A stretch of DNA of 64,000 bases from Nocardia rhamnosiphila NBRC 108938 (GCF_000720425.1 NZ_JOAJ01000009.1:124001-188000); one strand, 5' to 3'; shown: positions 47,976 through 58,043, numbered from the stretch's first letter. Numbers and translations are program-made. Notes: generated from the sequence alone by a model not told the origin.

Positions 47976-50642
47976 TCAACCGTTCAACGGGGTGGCGCCC
48001 AGCTCACTGGCCAGTAGCCGCAGAGCAACCTCGTCCGGGTCGCGCCGATCACCCGGCGCGACCGGCTGCGCCGACTCCGCCAGCATCTCCTGCTCCTCCT
48101 CCGGAGTGGACGCGGGCACGCTCTGCGGTGCGTAACCGTGATCACCCGGATCATCGGGCAGGTCGGGATAGTCCGGGGGCGGGATGTCGTCGTAGGGGCT
48201 CGCCGCCGCGGCCCCGGCCTTGGCCTGGCTCGGCCGCGAGAACCGCGGCCGGCGAGCCGGTTCGGCGCCGGTCCGCGCACCGTTCACCGATCCACTACCG
48301 GCAGGACCGGCCTGCGGCCCGCCGTCGCTGTCGGCCCGGCGGGGCTCGGCCGGGGCCTCCGCGGCGGCCCGGCTCGGCGCCGGGCGCTGTGGACCCCCTC
48401 GGCGACCACCGTCGGAATCACCCGACTCCGAGTCACCGGCCCGGCGTCCGCCCCGCTCACGTCCACCGGGACCCCGCGCGACCTGCTGACCCGCGACGAC
48501 CCACCGCACCGGATGTTCCCGGCCGAGTACCGCGCGCACCGCGGACCGGACCGCCGACAACGGCTGCGGCTGCGAAAGCCGCTGGACCAGCGCGGCATGG
48601 TGGGCCAGCACGATCTCGCCGTCTTCGACCCCGGCCACCGACGCCCCGGAGGTGAGCATCGCGCCGATGGTCGGCCCGAACTCCTTGACCGCGAGCTTGA
48701 TCTCCGGCCAGGCGGCCTCCACAGCGGCCAGCAACTCCGGATCGGTCGGCGTCGCGTCGGCCTCGGGTCCGGGCGGCCCGATCGGATCGGTGCCGGGGCC
48801 GGCCGCCGGATCCGATTCGGCAGCGGGTCCGGCCGGGGGGGCCGATTCGGCGCCGGGCCCCTCGGCCACCACGGCCGGTTCGGCCGCAGGTCCGGCCGCC
48901 GCGGGCGCGGGGGCGATATCGGAAGCCGCCCCGCGGTCGGTGGGTGGTGTACTCACCGGCGGACGGGCAGCGGTCTCCGGGCTCACCGGGCTGTCGGCCC
49001 GGGTCGAATTCGTACCGCGCGAAGTGTGCGCGCCGGGGGTGCGGGCGTATTCCGCCTGCACCGGGCGGCCGGTCGAGTCCGGTTCGGGAGCCTGGTCCGG
49101 TTTCGGCGGCGCCGCGGCCGGTGCGGGACCGGCCGCTGCCGTCTCGGCCGCACCGCCGTCGGGTTCGGGACGCCGCGGCTCCACCGAGCCCCGGTCGACC
49201 GCATCCACCGATCCCGCGGGGGCAGGTGACATCTCCTGGTCCGGACCGCCCCGGTCGGGCGCGGGATGCGGCGCATCCGCCACTCCGGCCGCCGGCGGCT
49301 CGGCGGCAGCCGCGCGTTCCGGCGACCGCCCGGTCTTGGATTCCCGCAAGGCGGCCAGGGCTTCGGCCCCCCGGCGGCGGGACGGGTCCGACGCGGCAGC
49401 CGGCCGCGCGGGCGCCGGGGCGGCCTCGGTGGGACCGGATGCCGGCGCCCCGCCCGCGGGCGCCGCGCCCGGGGCCGCGACGACACCGGCGGCGACCCGC
49501 CGTTCCAGCTGTTCCAGCCGCTGCAGGGTCGCGGCCTCGGATTCGTCCGCGGCGGGCAGCAGCATCCGTGAGCAGACGACCTCGAGCAGCAGCCGCGGCG
49601 CGGTGGCCCCCCGCATCTCACCCAGCCCGGCGTGCAGGAGTTCGGCGTAGCGGGTGAGGGCCGCGGGCCCGAGCCGGGCGGCCTGCTCGCGCATCCGGTC
49701 CAGCAGGTCGGCGGGCGCGGCGACGAGTCCGCGTTCGGTGGCGTCGGGTACGGCCTGCAGCAGGATCAGGTCGCGCAGCCGCTCGAGCAGGTCCACCGCG
49801 AACCGGCGCGGATCATGCCCGGCCTCCATCACGCGGTCGACGGTGCCGAACAGGGCGGCGCCGTCCCCCGCTGCCAGCGCGTCGACCGCGTCGTCGATCA
49901 GCGCCACATCGGTCACCCCCAGCAGTGCGACGGCGCGCGAATAGGTGACGCCCTCGGACCCGGCGCCGGCGAGCAACTGGTCGAGCACACTCAAACTGTC
50001 GCGCGGAGAGCCACCGCCCGCGCGGATCACCAACGGATACACCGCTTCCTCCACCGGCACCTGCTCCTGTTCGCAGATGCCGCCGAGCAGGCCGCGCATG
50101 GTGGCGGGGGGCAGCAGCCGGAAGGGGTAGTGGTGGGTGCGCGAGCGGATGGTCGGCAGCACCTTGTCCGGCTCGGTGGTGGCGAAGACGAAGATCAGAT
50201 GCGCCGGGGGTTCCTCGACGATCTTCAGCAGCGCGTTGAATCCGGCCGTGGTGACCATATGCGCCTCGTCGACGATGAACACCCGGTAGCGGGATTCGGC
50301 GGGCGCGTAGAAGGCCCGGTCGCGTAGTTCGCGGGTGTCGTCGACACCACCGTGGCTGGCGGCGTCCAGTTCGATCACGTCGAGGTTGCCCCCACCTCCC
50401 GGGGCCAGCGATAGGCAGGAGGCGCAGGTGCCGCAGGGCGTGGAGGTGGGGCCCTGCACGCAGTTCAGCGAGCGGGCGAGGATCCGGGCCGACGAGGTCT
50501 TACCGCAGCCGCGCGGACCCGAGAAGAGATAGGCATGACTGATCCGGCCGGTGTCGAGCGCGGTAGACAGCGGGTCGGTGACATGCTCCTGGCCCACCAC
50601 GTCAGCGAACGTTGCCGGTCGGTACTTCCGGTACAGAGCCAC
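47976..50642 (-). CDS. dnaX: DNA polymerase III subunit gamma/tau
   Basis: This 888-residue clamp-loader subunit has an AAA+ module (MALYRKYRPATFADVVGQEHV, Walker A GPRGCGKTSSARIL), a four-cysteine zinc module between CVQGPTSTPC and CASC, and DEAHMVT Walker B. A long Ala/Pro/Glu-rich linker (about residues 385-640) precedes a C-terminal tau-like domain and another low-complexity stretch. No slippery A-run is present, so only one product is expected. The GTG has TAACCT 6 nt upstream (leaderless). The neighbouring ffs RNA seen in M. tuberculosis is not here. Confidence 0.95.
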   Translation of the reverse strand: MALYRKYRPATFADVVGQEHVTDPLSTALDTGRISHAYLFSGPRGCGKTSSARILARSLNCVQGPTSTPCGTCASCLSLAPGGGGNLDVIELDAASHGGVDDTRELRDRAFYAPAESRYRVFIVDEAHMVTTAGFNALLKIVEEPPAHLIFVFATTEPDKVLPTIRSRTHHYPFRLLPPATMRGLLGGICEQEQVPVEEAVYPLVIRAGGGSPRDSLSVLDQLLAGAGSEGVTYSRAVALLGVTDVALIDDAVDALAAGDGAALFGTVDRVMEAGHDPRRFAVDLLERLRDLILLQAVPDATERGLVAAPADLLDRMREQAARLGPAALTRYAELLHAGLGEMRGATAPRLLLEVVCSRMLLPAADESEAATLQRLEQLERRVAAGVVAAPGAAPAGGAPASGPTEAAPAPARPAAASDPSRRRGAEALAALRESKTGRSPERAAAAEPPAAGVADAPHPAPDRGGPDQEMSPAPAGSVDAVDRGSVEPRRPEPDGGAAETAAAGPAPAAAPPKPDQAPEPDSTGRPVQAEYARTPGAHTSRGTNSTRADSPVSPETAARPPVSTPPTDRGAASDIAPAPAAAGPAAEPAVVAEGPGAESAPPAGPAAESDPAAGPGTDPIGPPGPEADATPTDPELLAAVEAAWPEIKLAVKEFGPTIGAMLTSGASVAGVEDGEIVLAHHAALVQRLSQPQPLSAVRSAVRAVLGREHPVRWVVAGQQVARGPGGRERGGRRAGDSESGDSDGGRRGGPQRPAPSRAAAEAPAEPRRADSDGGPQAGPAGSGSVNGARTGAEPARRPRFSRPSQAKAGAAAASPYDDIPPPDYPDLPDDPGDHGYAPQSVPASTPEEEQEMLAESAQPVAPGDRRDPDEVALRLLASELGATPLNG

Positions 50643-50731
50643 GGCCAGAGGTTACCGGCGGAGACCGACAACGCGCACCCGGCGTGGGTACCCGCCCACC
50701 AGGCAGCCCGGCTCGCCTCTTCCCTCCCTGG

Positions 50732-50760
50732 GTTAACAGCGTTACGCTAACGCCACTAAC
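50732..50760. promoter_or_regulatory. Operator upstream of the mmpL-tetR operon
   Basis: A nested dyad spans 29 bp. Inner arms GCGTTA and TAACGC (50739-50753) flank CGC, and outer arms GTTA (50732) and TAAC (50757) extend it. It lies 22 bp before the MmpL ATG, and a TetR gene is co-transcribed with mmpL, so autoregulation is likely. Confidence 0.65.
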
Positions 50761-50782
50761 TTACTGATTCGGGGGCCACCAC

Positions 50783-53062
50783 ATGTTGATCCGCGTCGCG
50801 CAGTTCACCACGAGATACCCGCGCGCAATACTCATCGGCGCACTGGCCGTCGCCCTGCTGTGCGGGGTCTTCGGGGCCACCGCGGCCGCCGGGCTGAAAT
50901 CCGGCGGATTCGTCTCCGCCGACGCCGAATCCATCCGCGCCGCCCAGCAGCTCACCGACAACTTCGACGGCGCCGCACCCAACTACATCCTCCTCGTCGA
51001 ATCGCCGGACGGGGTCGACGCGGATCCGGTGCGGACCCGCGCCCTGCAGGTCATCGATATCGTGCGGGCCCACCCGGACACCGACAGCGTCCAGTCGTAC
51101 TGGACCGCGCCGTCACCGGCGGTCGCGAGCGTGCTGCGCAGCACCGACGGCGAATCCGGGCTCATCGCGGTCAATTTCGCGGGTGACGAGACCCAGATCC
51201 AGGAAGCAGCGGGCGAGCTCGGCGAGCAGGTCACCGGAACGGCCGCCGGGGTGACCGTCCGGGCCGGCGGTACCGCGGCGACGTTCCACGAGGTCAACGA
51301 CCAGATCACGCACGATCTGGCCGTCGCCGAGACCGCGGCGATCCCGCTCACCCTGGTGGTCCTCGTCCTGGTATTCGGCAGTCTCGTCGCCGCCTCGCTG
51401 CCGCTGCTGGTCGGACTGTTCGCGATTGCCGCCACGCTGGCGATCCTCAAGCTGTTCACCCTGTTCACCGACGTTTCCATCTACGCGATGAACCTCACCA
51501 CCGCGCTGGGTCTGGCACTGGCCATCGACTACAGCCTGTTCATCGTCAGCCGGTTCCGGGAGGAACTCGCGGCCGGTCGCGACCCGCGCGCGGCCACCGT
51601 CCGGGCTCTGCAGACCGCCGGTCGCACCGTGCTGTTCTCCGCGGTCACTGTGGCGCTGTCGCTGTCGGCGATGCTCGTATTCGACCTGTACTTCCTGCGC
51701 TCGTTCGCCTACTCCGGCGTCGCGGTGGTGATCGCGGCCGCCGTCGCGTCGATCGTGGTCCTGCCCGCCGCGCTCGTACTGCTCGGCCACCGGGTCAACG
51801 CCCTCGACCTGCGGGCCCCCATACTGCGCCTGTTCGGCCGCGAACCAAAGCCGCTGGGCGCCATGGTGCCGGAGCAGACCGGCTGGTACCGCCTGGTCAA
51901 GCGGGTCATGCGGGCCGCGGTCCCGGTCTCCGTGGTGATCGTGGCGCTCATGCTGGCGCTCGGCTCGCCGTTCCTCTCGGTGAAATTCGGCTACCCCGAT
52001 GAGCGGGTGCTGCCCGATTCGGCGGCCAGCCGGCAGGTGGGCGACGAGATCCGGGCGGAGTTCCCGCGCGCCGATCCCGGCGGCAACACCACGATCGTGC
52101 TGGACGGCTATCGCGACGAACGCGGGGTCGGCGAATACGCCGCCCGGCTGTCCGAGGTCGACAACATCACCGGGGTGCTGTCCAGCGCCGGCGTGTACGT
52201 CTCCGGGAACCGGCTAGCCGCCACTCCGCCGGGTATGGCGAACGACACCGGCACGTACTTGACCGTCAACAGCACAGTCGACCCGTTCTCCCCGGCCGGC
52301 GCGGAACAGTTGGACGCGTTGCGGGCGATCGACCCACCCGCCCCGGCCCTGTTCGGCGGCTCGGCCGCGGTGAACGAGGACTCGCTCGACGCACTGGCCG
52401 AGCGGCTGCCGCTGGCCGGTCTGCTCATCGTGCTGTCCACCTTCGTGGTGCTGTTCCTGTTCACCGGCAGTCTGATCCTGCCGCTGAAGGCCCTGCTGCT
52501 GAACACCCTCTCGCTGACCGCCGCGTTCGGCGCCATGGTGTGGATCTTCCAGGACGGCCACCTGCAGGGGCTGCTCGGCTTCACCGCTGTCGGCTATCTG
52601 GTGCCGACCATGCCGATTCTCATGTTCTGCCTGGCCTTCGGGCTGTCCATGGACTACGAGGTATTCCTGCTCTCGCGGATCCGGGAGGAATGGCTGCGTC
52701 GGCGCGCCGAGTACGGCGGCACGGAGTCGGCCCGGGAGGCCAACACCGAAGCCGTCGCGGTCGGGGTGGCCCGCACCGGACGGATCTTCACCGCCGCGGC
52801 CGTGCTGATGGCCATTGTGATCGGCGCCCTCACCACCTCCAAGGTGTCGTTCATCCAGCTGATGGGCCTGGGCCTGACCCTGACGGTGCTCGCCGACGCC
52901 ACGCTGATCCGGGCCCTGCTCGTTCCGGCACTGATGAAACTGATGGGCCCGCTCAACTGGTGGGCGCCGAAACCGCTGGCGCGGTTGCACGACCGGATCG
53001 GGTTCAGCGAGGAGCCCGTGGACGCGCCGGGAGCGACCGCCGAACCACCGGTGCGCGTATGA
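50783..53062 (+). CDS. MmpL-type RND transporter
   Basis: This 759-residue transporter has the two-fold MMPL layout: helix 1, an extracytoplasmic domain, a five-to-six-helix bundle (from about residue 180), then the same again. The conserved proton-relay motif ALAIDYSLFIVSRFREEL (about residues 245-262) and its second copy AFGLSMDYEVFLLSRIREEW (about 625-645) are clear. Such proteins export lipids, siderophores or drugs. It overlaps the TetR gene by ATGA and has a strong upstream dyad. Substrate unknown. Confidence 0.9.
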   Translation: MLIRVAQFTTRYPRAILIGALAVALLCGVFGATAAAGLKSGGFVSADAESIRAAQQLTDNFDGAAPNYILLVESPDGVDADPVRTRALQVIDIVRAHPDTDSVQSYWTAPSPAVASVLRSTDGESGLIAVNFAGDETQIQEAAGELGEQVTGTAAGVTVRAGGTAATFHEVNDQITHDLAVAETAAIPLTLVVLVLVFGSLVAASLPLLVGLFAIAATLAILKLFTLFTDVSIYAMNLTTALGLALAIDYSLFIVSRFREELAAGRDPRAATVRALQTAGRTVLFSAVTVALSLSAMLVFDLYFLRSFAYSGVAVVIAAAVASIVVLPAALVLLGHRVNALDLRAPILRLFGREPKPLGAMVPEQTGWYRLVKRVMRAAVPVSVVIVALMLALGSPFLSVKFGYPDERVLPDSAASRQVGDEIRAEFPRADPGGNTTIVLDGYRDERGVGEYAARLSEVDNITGVLSSAGVYVSGNRLAATPPGMANDTGTYLTVNSTVDPFSPAGAEQLDALRAIDPPAPALFGGSAAVNEDSLDALAERLPLAGLLIVLSTFVVLFLFTGSLILPLKALLLNTLSLTAAFGAMVWIFQDGHLQGLLGFTAVGYLVPTMPILMFCLAFGLSMDYEVFLLSRIREEWLRRRAEYGGTESAREANTEAVAVGVARTGRIFTAAAVLMAIVIGALTTSKVSFIQLMGLGLTLTVLADATLIRALLVPALMKLMGPLNWWAPKPLARLHDRIGFSEEPVDAPGATAEPPVRV

Positions 53063-53751
53063 CCGGGCGGCCACGCTCCCCACGCGGGCACGGAAGCCGG
53101 CTACGCGCGGAGATCATCACCGCCACCCGGGAGCTGCTCGAGCGCACCGGCGACGTCGGCGCGGTATCGATCCGCGCGGTCGCGGGTGTGGTGGGGGTCA
53201 GCGCACCCTCCATCTATCGCCACTTCGCCGACAAGGACGCGCTGATCGAGGCGGCGGTGGCCGAGGTCTTCGAAGCACTGAACACCGCGATGCAGGCGGC
53301 GGTGGATCCAGCGGACCCGCCGGCGCTGCGCCTGCACCGGCTCGGCCTCGCCTACGTACGGTTCGCCCTGGACCACCCCGAGCAGTACCGGCTGGCGACC
53401 ATCCCGACCACTCATCAGGGCGCGGTGGACATGGTGCTGACCAGTGGCGCGTTCCGGTACTTCGCCGCCACGGTCGAAGCGGCCATGTCCGACGGCCTCA
53501 TCGACCGCGCGGACCCCACCCCGCTGGTGCTCGAACTGTGGGCGGCGGCGCACGGCATCGCCTCCCTGCTGCTCGCGAAACCCTATCTACCCTGGGGTGA
53601 TCCGATGGCCGTCGCCGAAAGAGTGCTCGACGCGGCATGTTTCGGGCATGTACTCACCGAGCTGATGGGCCCGGGCAGGTCTCCCGCCGAAATGACCCAG
53701 TGGGTGATGGACCTCCGCGCACGGATACGCGAACCGGATTCGTCCGGCTGA
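53059..53751 (+). CDS. TetR-family regulator of the MmpL operon
   Basis: This 230-residue regulator carries an HTH at about residues 15-62 (GAVSIRAVAGVVGVSAPSIYRHFADKDAL, read in two parts) and a TetR C-terminal domain with PTTHQGAVDMVLTSGAFRYF. Start overlaps the mmpL stop, so both come from one mRNA. It probably represses the operon by binding the 50732-50760 dyad. It ends 1 bp from the convergent metallopeptidase gene. Confidence 0.9.
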   Translation: MTGRPRSPRGHGSRLRAEIITATRELLERTGDVGAVSIRAVAGVVGVSAPSIYRHFADKDALIEAAVAEVFEALNTAMQAAVDPADPPALRLHRLGLAYVRFALDHPEQYRLATIPTTHQGAVDMVLTSGAFRYFAATVEAAMSDGLIDRADPTPLVLELWAAAHGIASLLLAKPYLPWGDPMAVAERVLDAACFGHVLTELMGPGRSPAEMTQWVMDLRARIREPDSSG

Positions 53752-53752
53752 T

Positions 53753-54913
53753 TCAGCTCACCGCGTCGGCCGGCGCGGTGAAGGTGTTGCACTCGGCGGT
53801 CAGATTGTGTTCGACGCCCAGGCCGAACCAGCGACCGCCGTTGTCCGGGGTGCCGTGATCTCGCATATCGCCGTGCTGATCGCCACGGTGATCGGCGTCG
53901 GTCCGGGCGTCGGTCATCTGGTCATCGGTGAGCGACCCGCCGTCGGCCGAGGAGATCAGATACATACCGTCGAAACAGTTGGCCTGCAGTTCCACTCGCC
54001 GCGACAGTTCGAGCCCCTCCGGACTGCGCGCCCCCGCGTCGACCCGGGCACTGTTGGCGGCGAGCAGGATTCCGGACATGTTCTGGATGTGATGCCCGTA
54101 TTCGTGGGCGAACACCGACAGGTAGACCACCCAGTTGTCGTGGTAGTAGTCGGTCTGCAACTGGCTGACCGGCATATAGATGGTCCGGTTGGCCGGACAG
54201 TAGAACGCGGCGAAGTTGTCGGTCGAACCGGTGCACGGCGTGGTGATGCCCTCGGTATCCGCCGACACCAGCACCGTCGGTGGCTCGAACGGCAGGCCCG
54301 CATCCGCCAGCACCGGCTGCCAGGCCGCCTCCAGGCATTTCTCGGCGCTGTCGAAGAACGCCCGGGCCGTATCCTCATCCGCCGACCACGGCGCGTATTC
54401 GCAGTTCGCGGGGACAAGCGTCGCATCCGGGTCGGTGAGTAGCGGATTGTTCCCGGTTTCGGCGGGACCGGTTTCACCGGCGTCGTAACTGTGCTCCGGC
54501 TGCGGGCCCAGCACTTTCAAACCGTCGGAATTCAACGCGCCCCGCACGAGTGCGCCGACCAGCACCAGGATCAGCGCGAGCACCACCAGCAATGTACTGC
54601 CACTGCTGCGTCGGCTACGCGGCCGCGGCGCATTGGGTACCCGATAGGGCACCGGTGGCGGCATGGGCGGGGCGACGATCGGACGATAACCGGAGATCGG
54701 GCCTTGCCGGGGATAGCCCGGCGGCGGCCGGTGCGGATATTGCTGCGGGGGACGGTGACCGGGCCCGGGCGGCGGCGGATAACCACCACCCTGGGGCGGA
54801 TAGGGCGGACGTGGCGGTCCACCGGGCCGGGGACCGTACGGGGGCCGGCCACCGGGTGGTATCGGCTGCCTGCCGGGCGGTACCGGTCCGCGCCCGTAAG
54901 GTGGTTGCGTCAC
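53753..54913 (-). CDS. Neutral zinc metallopeptidase, YpfJ family, membrane-anchored
   Basis: This protein of 386 residues has a cytoplasmic Pro/Gly/Tyr-rich N-terminus of about 110 residues, a single membrane helix (STLLVVLALILVLVGALVRGA) and an outside domain. The zinc site is FAHEYGHHIQNM, with the Zn_peptidase-family pattern YMPVSQLQTDYYHDNWVVYLSVF just before it. The GTG at 54913 begins the proline-rich part after GAGGGGG. It is divergent from the DUF2207 gene, 77 bp away. Substrate unknown. Confidence 0.85.
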   Translation of the reverse strand: MTQPPYGRGPVPPGRQPIPPGGRPPYGPRPGGPPRPPYPPQGGGYPPPPGPGHRPPQQYPHRPPPGYPRQGPISGYRPIVAPPMPPPVPYRVPNAPRPRSRRSSGSTLLVVLALILVLVGALVRGALNSDGLKVLGPQPEHSYDAGETGPAETGNNPLLTDPDATLVPANCEYAPWSADEDTARAFFDSAEKCLEAAWQPVLADAGLPFEPPTVLVSADTEGITTPCTGSTDNFAAFYCPANRTIYMPVSQLQTDYYHDNWVVYLSVFAHEYGHHIQNMSGILLAANSARVDAGARSPEGLELSRRVELQANCFDGMYLISSADGGSLTDDQMTDARTDADHRGDQHGDMRDHGTPDNGGRWFGLGVEHNLTAECNTFTAPADAVS

Positions 54914-54990
54914 TCCCCCGGACCCCCTCGCCTTCTCCGAACACCAACAGCCGCTGACGCAGGATAGCAAGCTGTCTAAGGTAACCAGTC

Positions 54991-56598
54991 ATGCTCACAT
55001 TTCGGGGGGGCGCGCTCGCGCTACTGCTCGCACTGACCGGATTACTCGCCGTTTTCGGGGCGAGCGCGCCGGCAGCCCTGGCCCAGGAGCCGGTCGGTTC
55101 GATCCTGTATCTGGATATGACGTTGAACCGCGAGGGCATACTCGAAGTGACCGAGCGCGTGACTGTTCCGCCCGGCGAACGGTTCACCATGACGCTACCG
55201 CTGCGGGTGCAGATCAGCGAGGACTCCGAACGCCGGTTCGCGGTCACCGATATCGAGACCAGCGGCCCGGGCAGCGCGACGATCGCCGATGATCTGTTCA
55301 CCGTGGACGCGGGTCCCGGGGAGACCACGGTCCGCTATTCGGTACGCAATACGGTCAGCGATGCCGAGGGCAGTCAGGTCTTCCGCTGGTTCGGGGTACT
55401 CAATGTCGATCTCGCCGAGATCCATGCCTCGCTCATCAGCCCCAGTTTCGAGATGGGCATCGTGGAATGCCTGCTGGGCCCGATCGGCAACACCCGGCCC
55501 TGCGCGCAGGTCCGGGTCGAACCGGACGGCGTCATGTACCTGGACCAGACGAATCTGCGCAAGGGCGAATCGGTCGACCTGACCCTGCAGATTCCGCCGG
55601 GCACCGTACCGCCGAACGCCGATATCACCGGCCCCGGCGATTCACCGTTCGCGGTGACCGGGCCCGTGCTCGTCGCATTCGGCCTGCTGGTGGCCGCCCT
55701 CGTCGCATTGGCCGCCTACATCTTCTGGGTGCGCCGGCAATCCGTCCCCGCCGAGCCGATGGAACCGTTGGTGCGCAGCGGTGGGCGCACCCACTTCAGT
55801 TCCCCGGCCGGCATCCTGCCGGGTGAGGCCGGGGTCCTGCTCGACGGTCACTCCGACCCGACCGATATCGCCGCCACGGTGGTGGATCTCGCGGTCCGCA
55901 ACTATCTGTGGATCTCGCGCATCGGTGAGACCCAGTGGCGGCTGACCCGGGTGAATCCGGCCGACGACCAGCTGCGCTCCTACGAGCGGACGGTCTACGA
56001 CGCACTGCTGCCGCCCGGTACCGACGCGGTCACGATGGCCGAACTCGCCGCGCCCGGCCGACTGCCCACCGAACCGCTGCGCCGGGCCATGGTCACCGAC
56101 GCCGTCGACCGCGGCGCCTTCATCGACCCCATGCGCCGGCGGATCCCGCTATGGCTGGGCGGCGGCCTGATCGTTCTCGGCGCCGCGGTGACCGTCCTCG
56201 CCGCCCTACTGGCCGGGCATGCCCTGGTGGGTGTGGCGATCGCGCTGGCCGGTGGCGCGCTGCTCGCGGCCCAGCGGTTCCTGCCGGTGCGCACCGCCTT
56301 CGGCCGGACACTCACCGCGCAGGTCCGCGGATTGCAGCGAGGTCTGGAACAGGTCACCAGCCGGCAGATCCCACCCGGCGACCGCGAACTCGTGTTCTCC
56401 CGCGGTCTGCCCTACATGGTGGTCTGGAGCCGAGCCGACAACTGGGTCCGCACCTTCCGCGATATCGACCCCTCCGCCGACGACGATCCCGGGCTGTACT
56501 GGTTCGGCGGTTTCGAAGGCGACCGGGACCTGCACCGGTTCGCCGTGCACTTCCCGTATTTCATCACCGCGATCGAATCGCTGTTCCCCGCGAAATAA
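54991..56598 (+). CDS. DUF2207 predicted membrane protein
   Basis: This 535-residue protein has a signal peptide (LALLLALTGLLAVFGASAPAALA), an extracytoplasmic DUF2207 domain of immunoglobulin-like strands, a membrane helix (VLVAFGLLVAALVALAAYIFWV, about 225-246), a cytoplasmic winged-helix-like region, then two further helices (about 388-430) and a C-terminal domain ending in a Trp/Phe-rich segment. TAAGGT lies 8 nt before the ATG. The function of the family is unknown. Confidence 0.85.
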   Translation: MLTFRGGALALLLALTGLLAVFGASAPAALAQEPVGSILYLDMTLNREGILEVTERVTVPPGERFTMTLPLRVQISEDSERRFAVTDIETSGPGSATIADDLFTVDAGPGETTVRYSVRNTVSDAEGSQVFRWFGVLNVDLAEIHASLISPSFEMGIVECLLGPIGNTRPCAQVRVEPDGVMYLDQTNLRKGESVDLTLQIPPGTVPPNADITGPGDSPFAVTGPVLVAFGLLVAALVALAAYIFWVRRQSVPAEPMEPLVRSGGRTHFSSPAGILPGEAGVLLDGHSDPTDIAATVVDLAVRNYLWISRIGETQWRLTRVNPADDQLRSYERTVYDALLPPGTDAVTMAELAAPGRLPTEPLRRAMVTDAVDRGAFIDPMRRRIPLWLGGGLIVLGAAVTVLAALLAGHALVGVAIALAGGALLAAQRFLPVRTAFGRTLTAQVRGLQRGLEQVTSRQIPPGDRELVFSRGLPYMVVWSRADNWVRTFRDIDPSADDDPGLYWFGGFEGDRDLHRFAVHFPYFITAIESLFPAK

Positions 56599-56606
56599 CG
56601 TGAAAA

Positions 56607-56632
56607 CCCCGTGCGGCGATCGCCGCACGGGG
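56607..56632. terminator. Terminator between DUF2207 and ROK genes
   Basis: A perfect 26-bp palindrome with 13-base arms (CCCCGTGCGGCGA...) sits 9 bp after the DUF2207 stop. On the minus strand it is followed by TTTTCACG, so it may also end the convergent ROK transcript. Confidence 0.7.
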
Positions 56633-56765
56633 CACGTCCGGGCGTCAGCGCCTCATGCTTCTTTCACCGGGCATGAGCGAGCGCTGGCGACCGGTCAACA
56701 CACTGACGCGGAGGCCGAAGCGCAGGCGAAGGTATCGCACTACCGCCTCCGGGCCCGACTCGCCC

Positions 56766-58043
56766 TCATGCCGTGACCCGGCGCAGCGCGGCGAGCGGAT
56801 CGGCGTACAGCGCGCTCAGCGAGGTGACGACGGCCGCGAATTCCTGCACCTTGGAGGCGTATCCGGTGACCCGGATATCCGTGGGCGGCAGCATCGTGGA
56901 TTCGTTGAAGGCACGCGCCACATGCGCGAGCCCGGGGCGGTAGGTCGTGAACGCCTGCCCGCCGAGCACCACCCGGTCGGGGTTGAGCATGTCCCGGACC
57001 AGTGCCACTGTCCGGCCGAGCACGGTGGCCCGTTCCGCCAGCAGTTCGCGGGCCGGTTCGGAACCGCGGGCCGCCGCCCGGTAGAGGTCGGCGATGCTCG
57101 AGCTGGCTTTACCGTTGTGCGCGGGGATGATTCCCCGTCCGACGGCGCGCGCGTGGAGCCCACGATCGCCGACGGTCGCCTCCAGGCAGCCGCGCCGGCG
57201 GCACGAGCATTCGACATCGGAGCCGGTGGGCAGATGCGCGATCGAACCCGGGCCGTTGCTCGGCGTGTGCACCCGGCCGTCCAAGGTCACCGAGATCCCG
57301 GCGGTTTCCCGGACATAGAAGTAGAGGCTGCTGCCGTGTGCGGCCCGGCCGGAGTCCTCCGCCGCGTCCTGGCTCACGCCCGGCAGCAGCAGTTCCGATG
57401 CGGCCATGGCCTCGACGTGCGGGGCGATCGTCACCGGGAGACCGAGCACCTCGCTGAACACCGCACCCACCGGCGCGGCCTGCCAGCCCAGTTTCGGGTG
57501 GTCGACGATACCGGTGCCGGGATCCACCCGGCCGCCGATCGCGACGCCGACCCATAACGGGGTGCGCCGGTACCAGCGCTGCAGAAAGGATTTCGCGCTG
57601 TGCGCGACGGTTTTGACCGCGAAATCCTGGCCGGTCTGCGGGGTGGCGATGGTGAGACCGCCGAGAATCCGGCCCCGCAGATCGGAGACCACGATCCGGG
57701 TGGACGCCGCACCGATGTGCACACCGAGGGTTCCGAACGTGTCGTGGTCGACCTCGAACGGCACCCGGGGCCGGCCGACCGCGCCGGAGGCGGTCAGATC
57801 GGCGCGCTCACGCAGCAGACCGGCGGTGAGCAGCGAGGACACCTGGCGATTGACGGTGGCGATGCTCAATCCGGTGGCCCGCGCGGTCTTGTCCCGGAAT
57901 ACCGGTCCGGTGGTGGCGGCCCGGAGCACGGCCGCCGCGGGATTGTCCGATAACCGCAGGTCGGGGGCTACGACCGGACGAGGAACTCGGGTACGAACGG
58001 TGGACGCCTGCGACGCGGTGCGTTCGGCGGTGCGGACAGCCAT
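56766..58043 (-). CDS. ROK-family transcriptional regulator
   Basis: This 425-residue repressor-type ROK protein has an N-terminal winged helix (about residues 40-80: ATTGPVFRDKTARATGLSIATVNRQVSSLL in parts) and a sugar-kinase-like ROK domain. The ROK zinc motif is VECSCRRRGCLEA, close to the consensus CxCGxxGCxE but with Arg for Gly. These proteins sense sugars or sugar phosphates. GAGGAAA precedes the ATG, and an AATATTTCCCG element sits next to it. The upstream 690 bp contain a palindrome array and lead to the divergent ESX cassette. Confidence 0.88.
   Translation of the reverse strand: MAVRTAERTASQASTVRTRVPRPVVAPDLRLSDNPAAAVLRAATTGPVFRDKTARATGLSIATVNRQVSSLLTAGLLRERADLTASGAVGRPRVPFEVDHDTFGTLGVHIGAASTRIVVSDLRGRILGGLTIATPQTGQDFAVKTVAHSAKSFLQRWYRRTPLWVGVAIGGRVDPGTGIVDHPKLGWQAAPVGAVFSEVLGLPVTIAPHVEAMAASELLLPGVSQDAAEDSGRAAHGSSLYFYVRETAGISVTLDGRVHTPSNGPGSIAHLPTGSDVECSCRRRGCLEATVGDRGLHARAVGRGIIPAHNGKASSSIADLYRAAARGSEPARELLAERATVLGRTVALVRDMLNPDRVVLGGQAFTTYRPGLAHVARAFNESTMLPPTDIRVTGYASKVQEFAAVVTSLSALYADPLAALRRVTA

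Noticed and set aside
47976..50642. Programmed frameshift in dnaX giving a separate gamma subunit
   Set aside because: No A-rich slippery heptamer is present in this GC-rich gene, and the tau-length frame is continuous.
50643..50782. SRP RNA gene (ffs) next to dnaX
   Set aside because: The conserved GGAAGGAAGCAG-like tetraloop region is absent from the interval on both strands.
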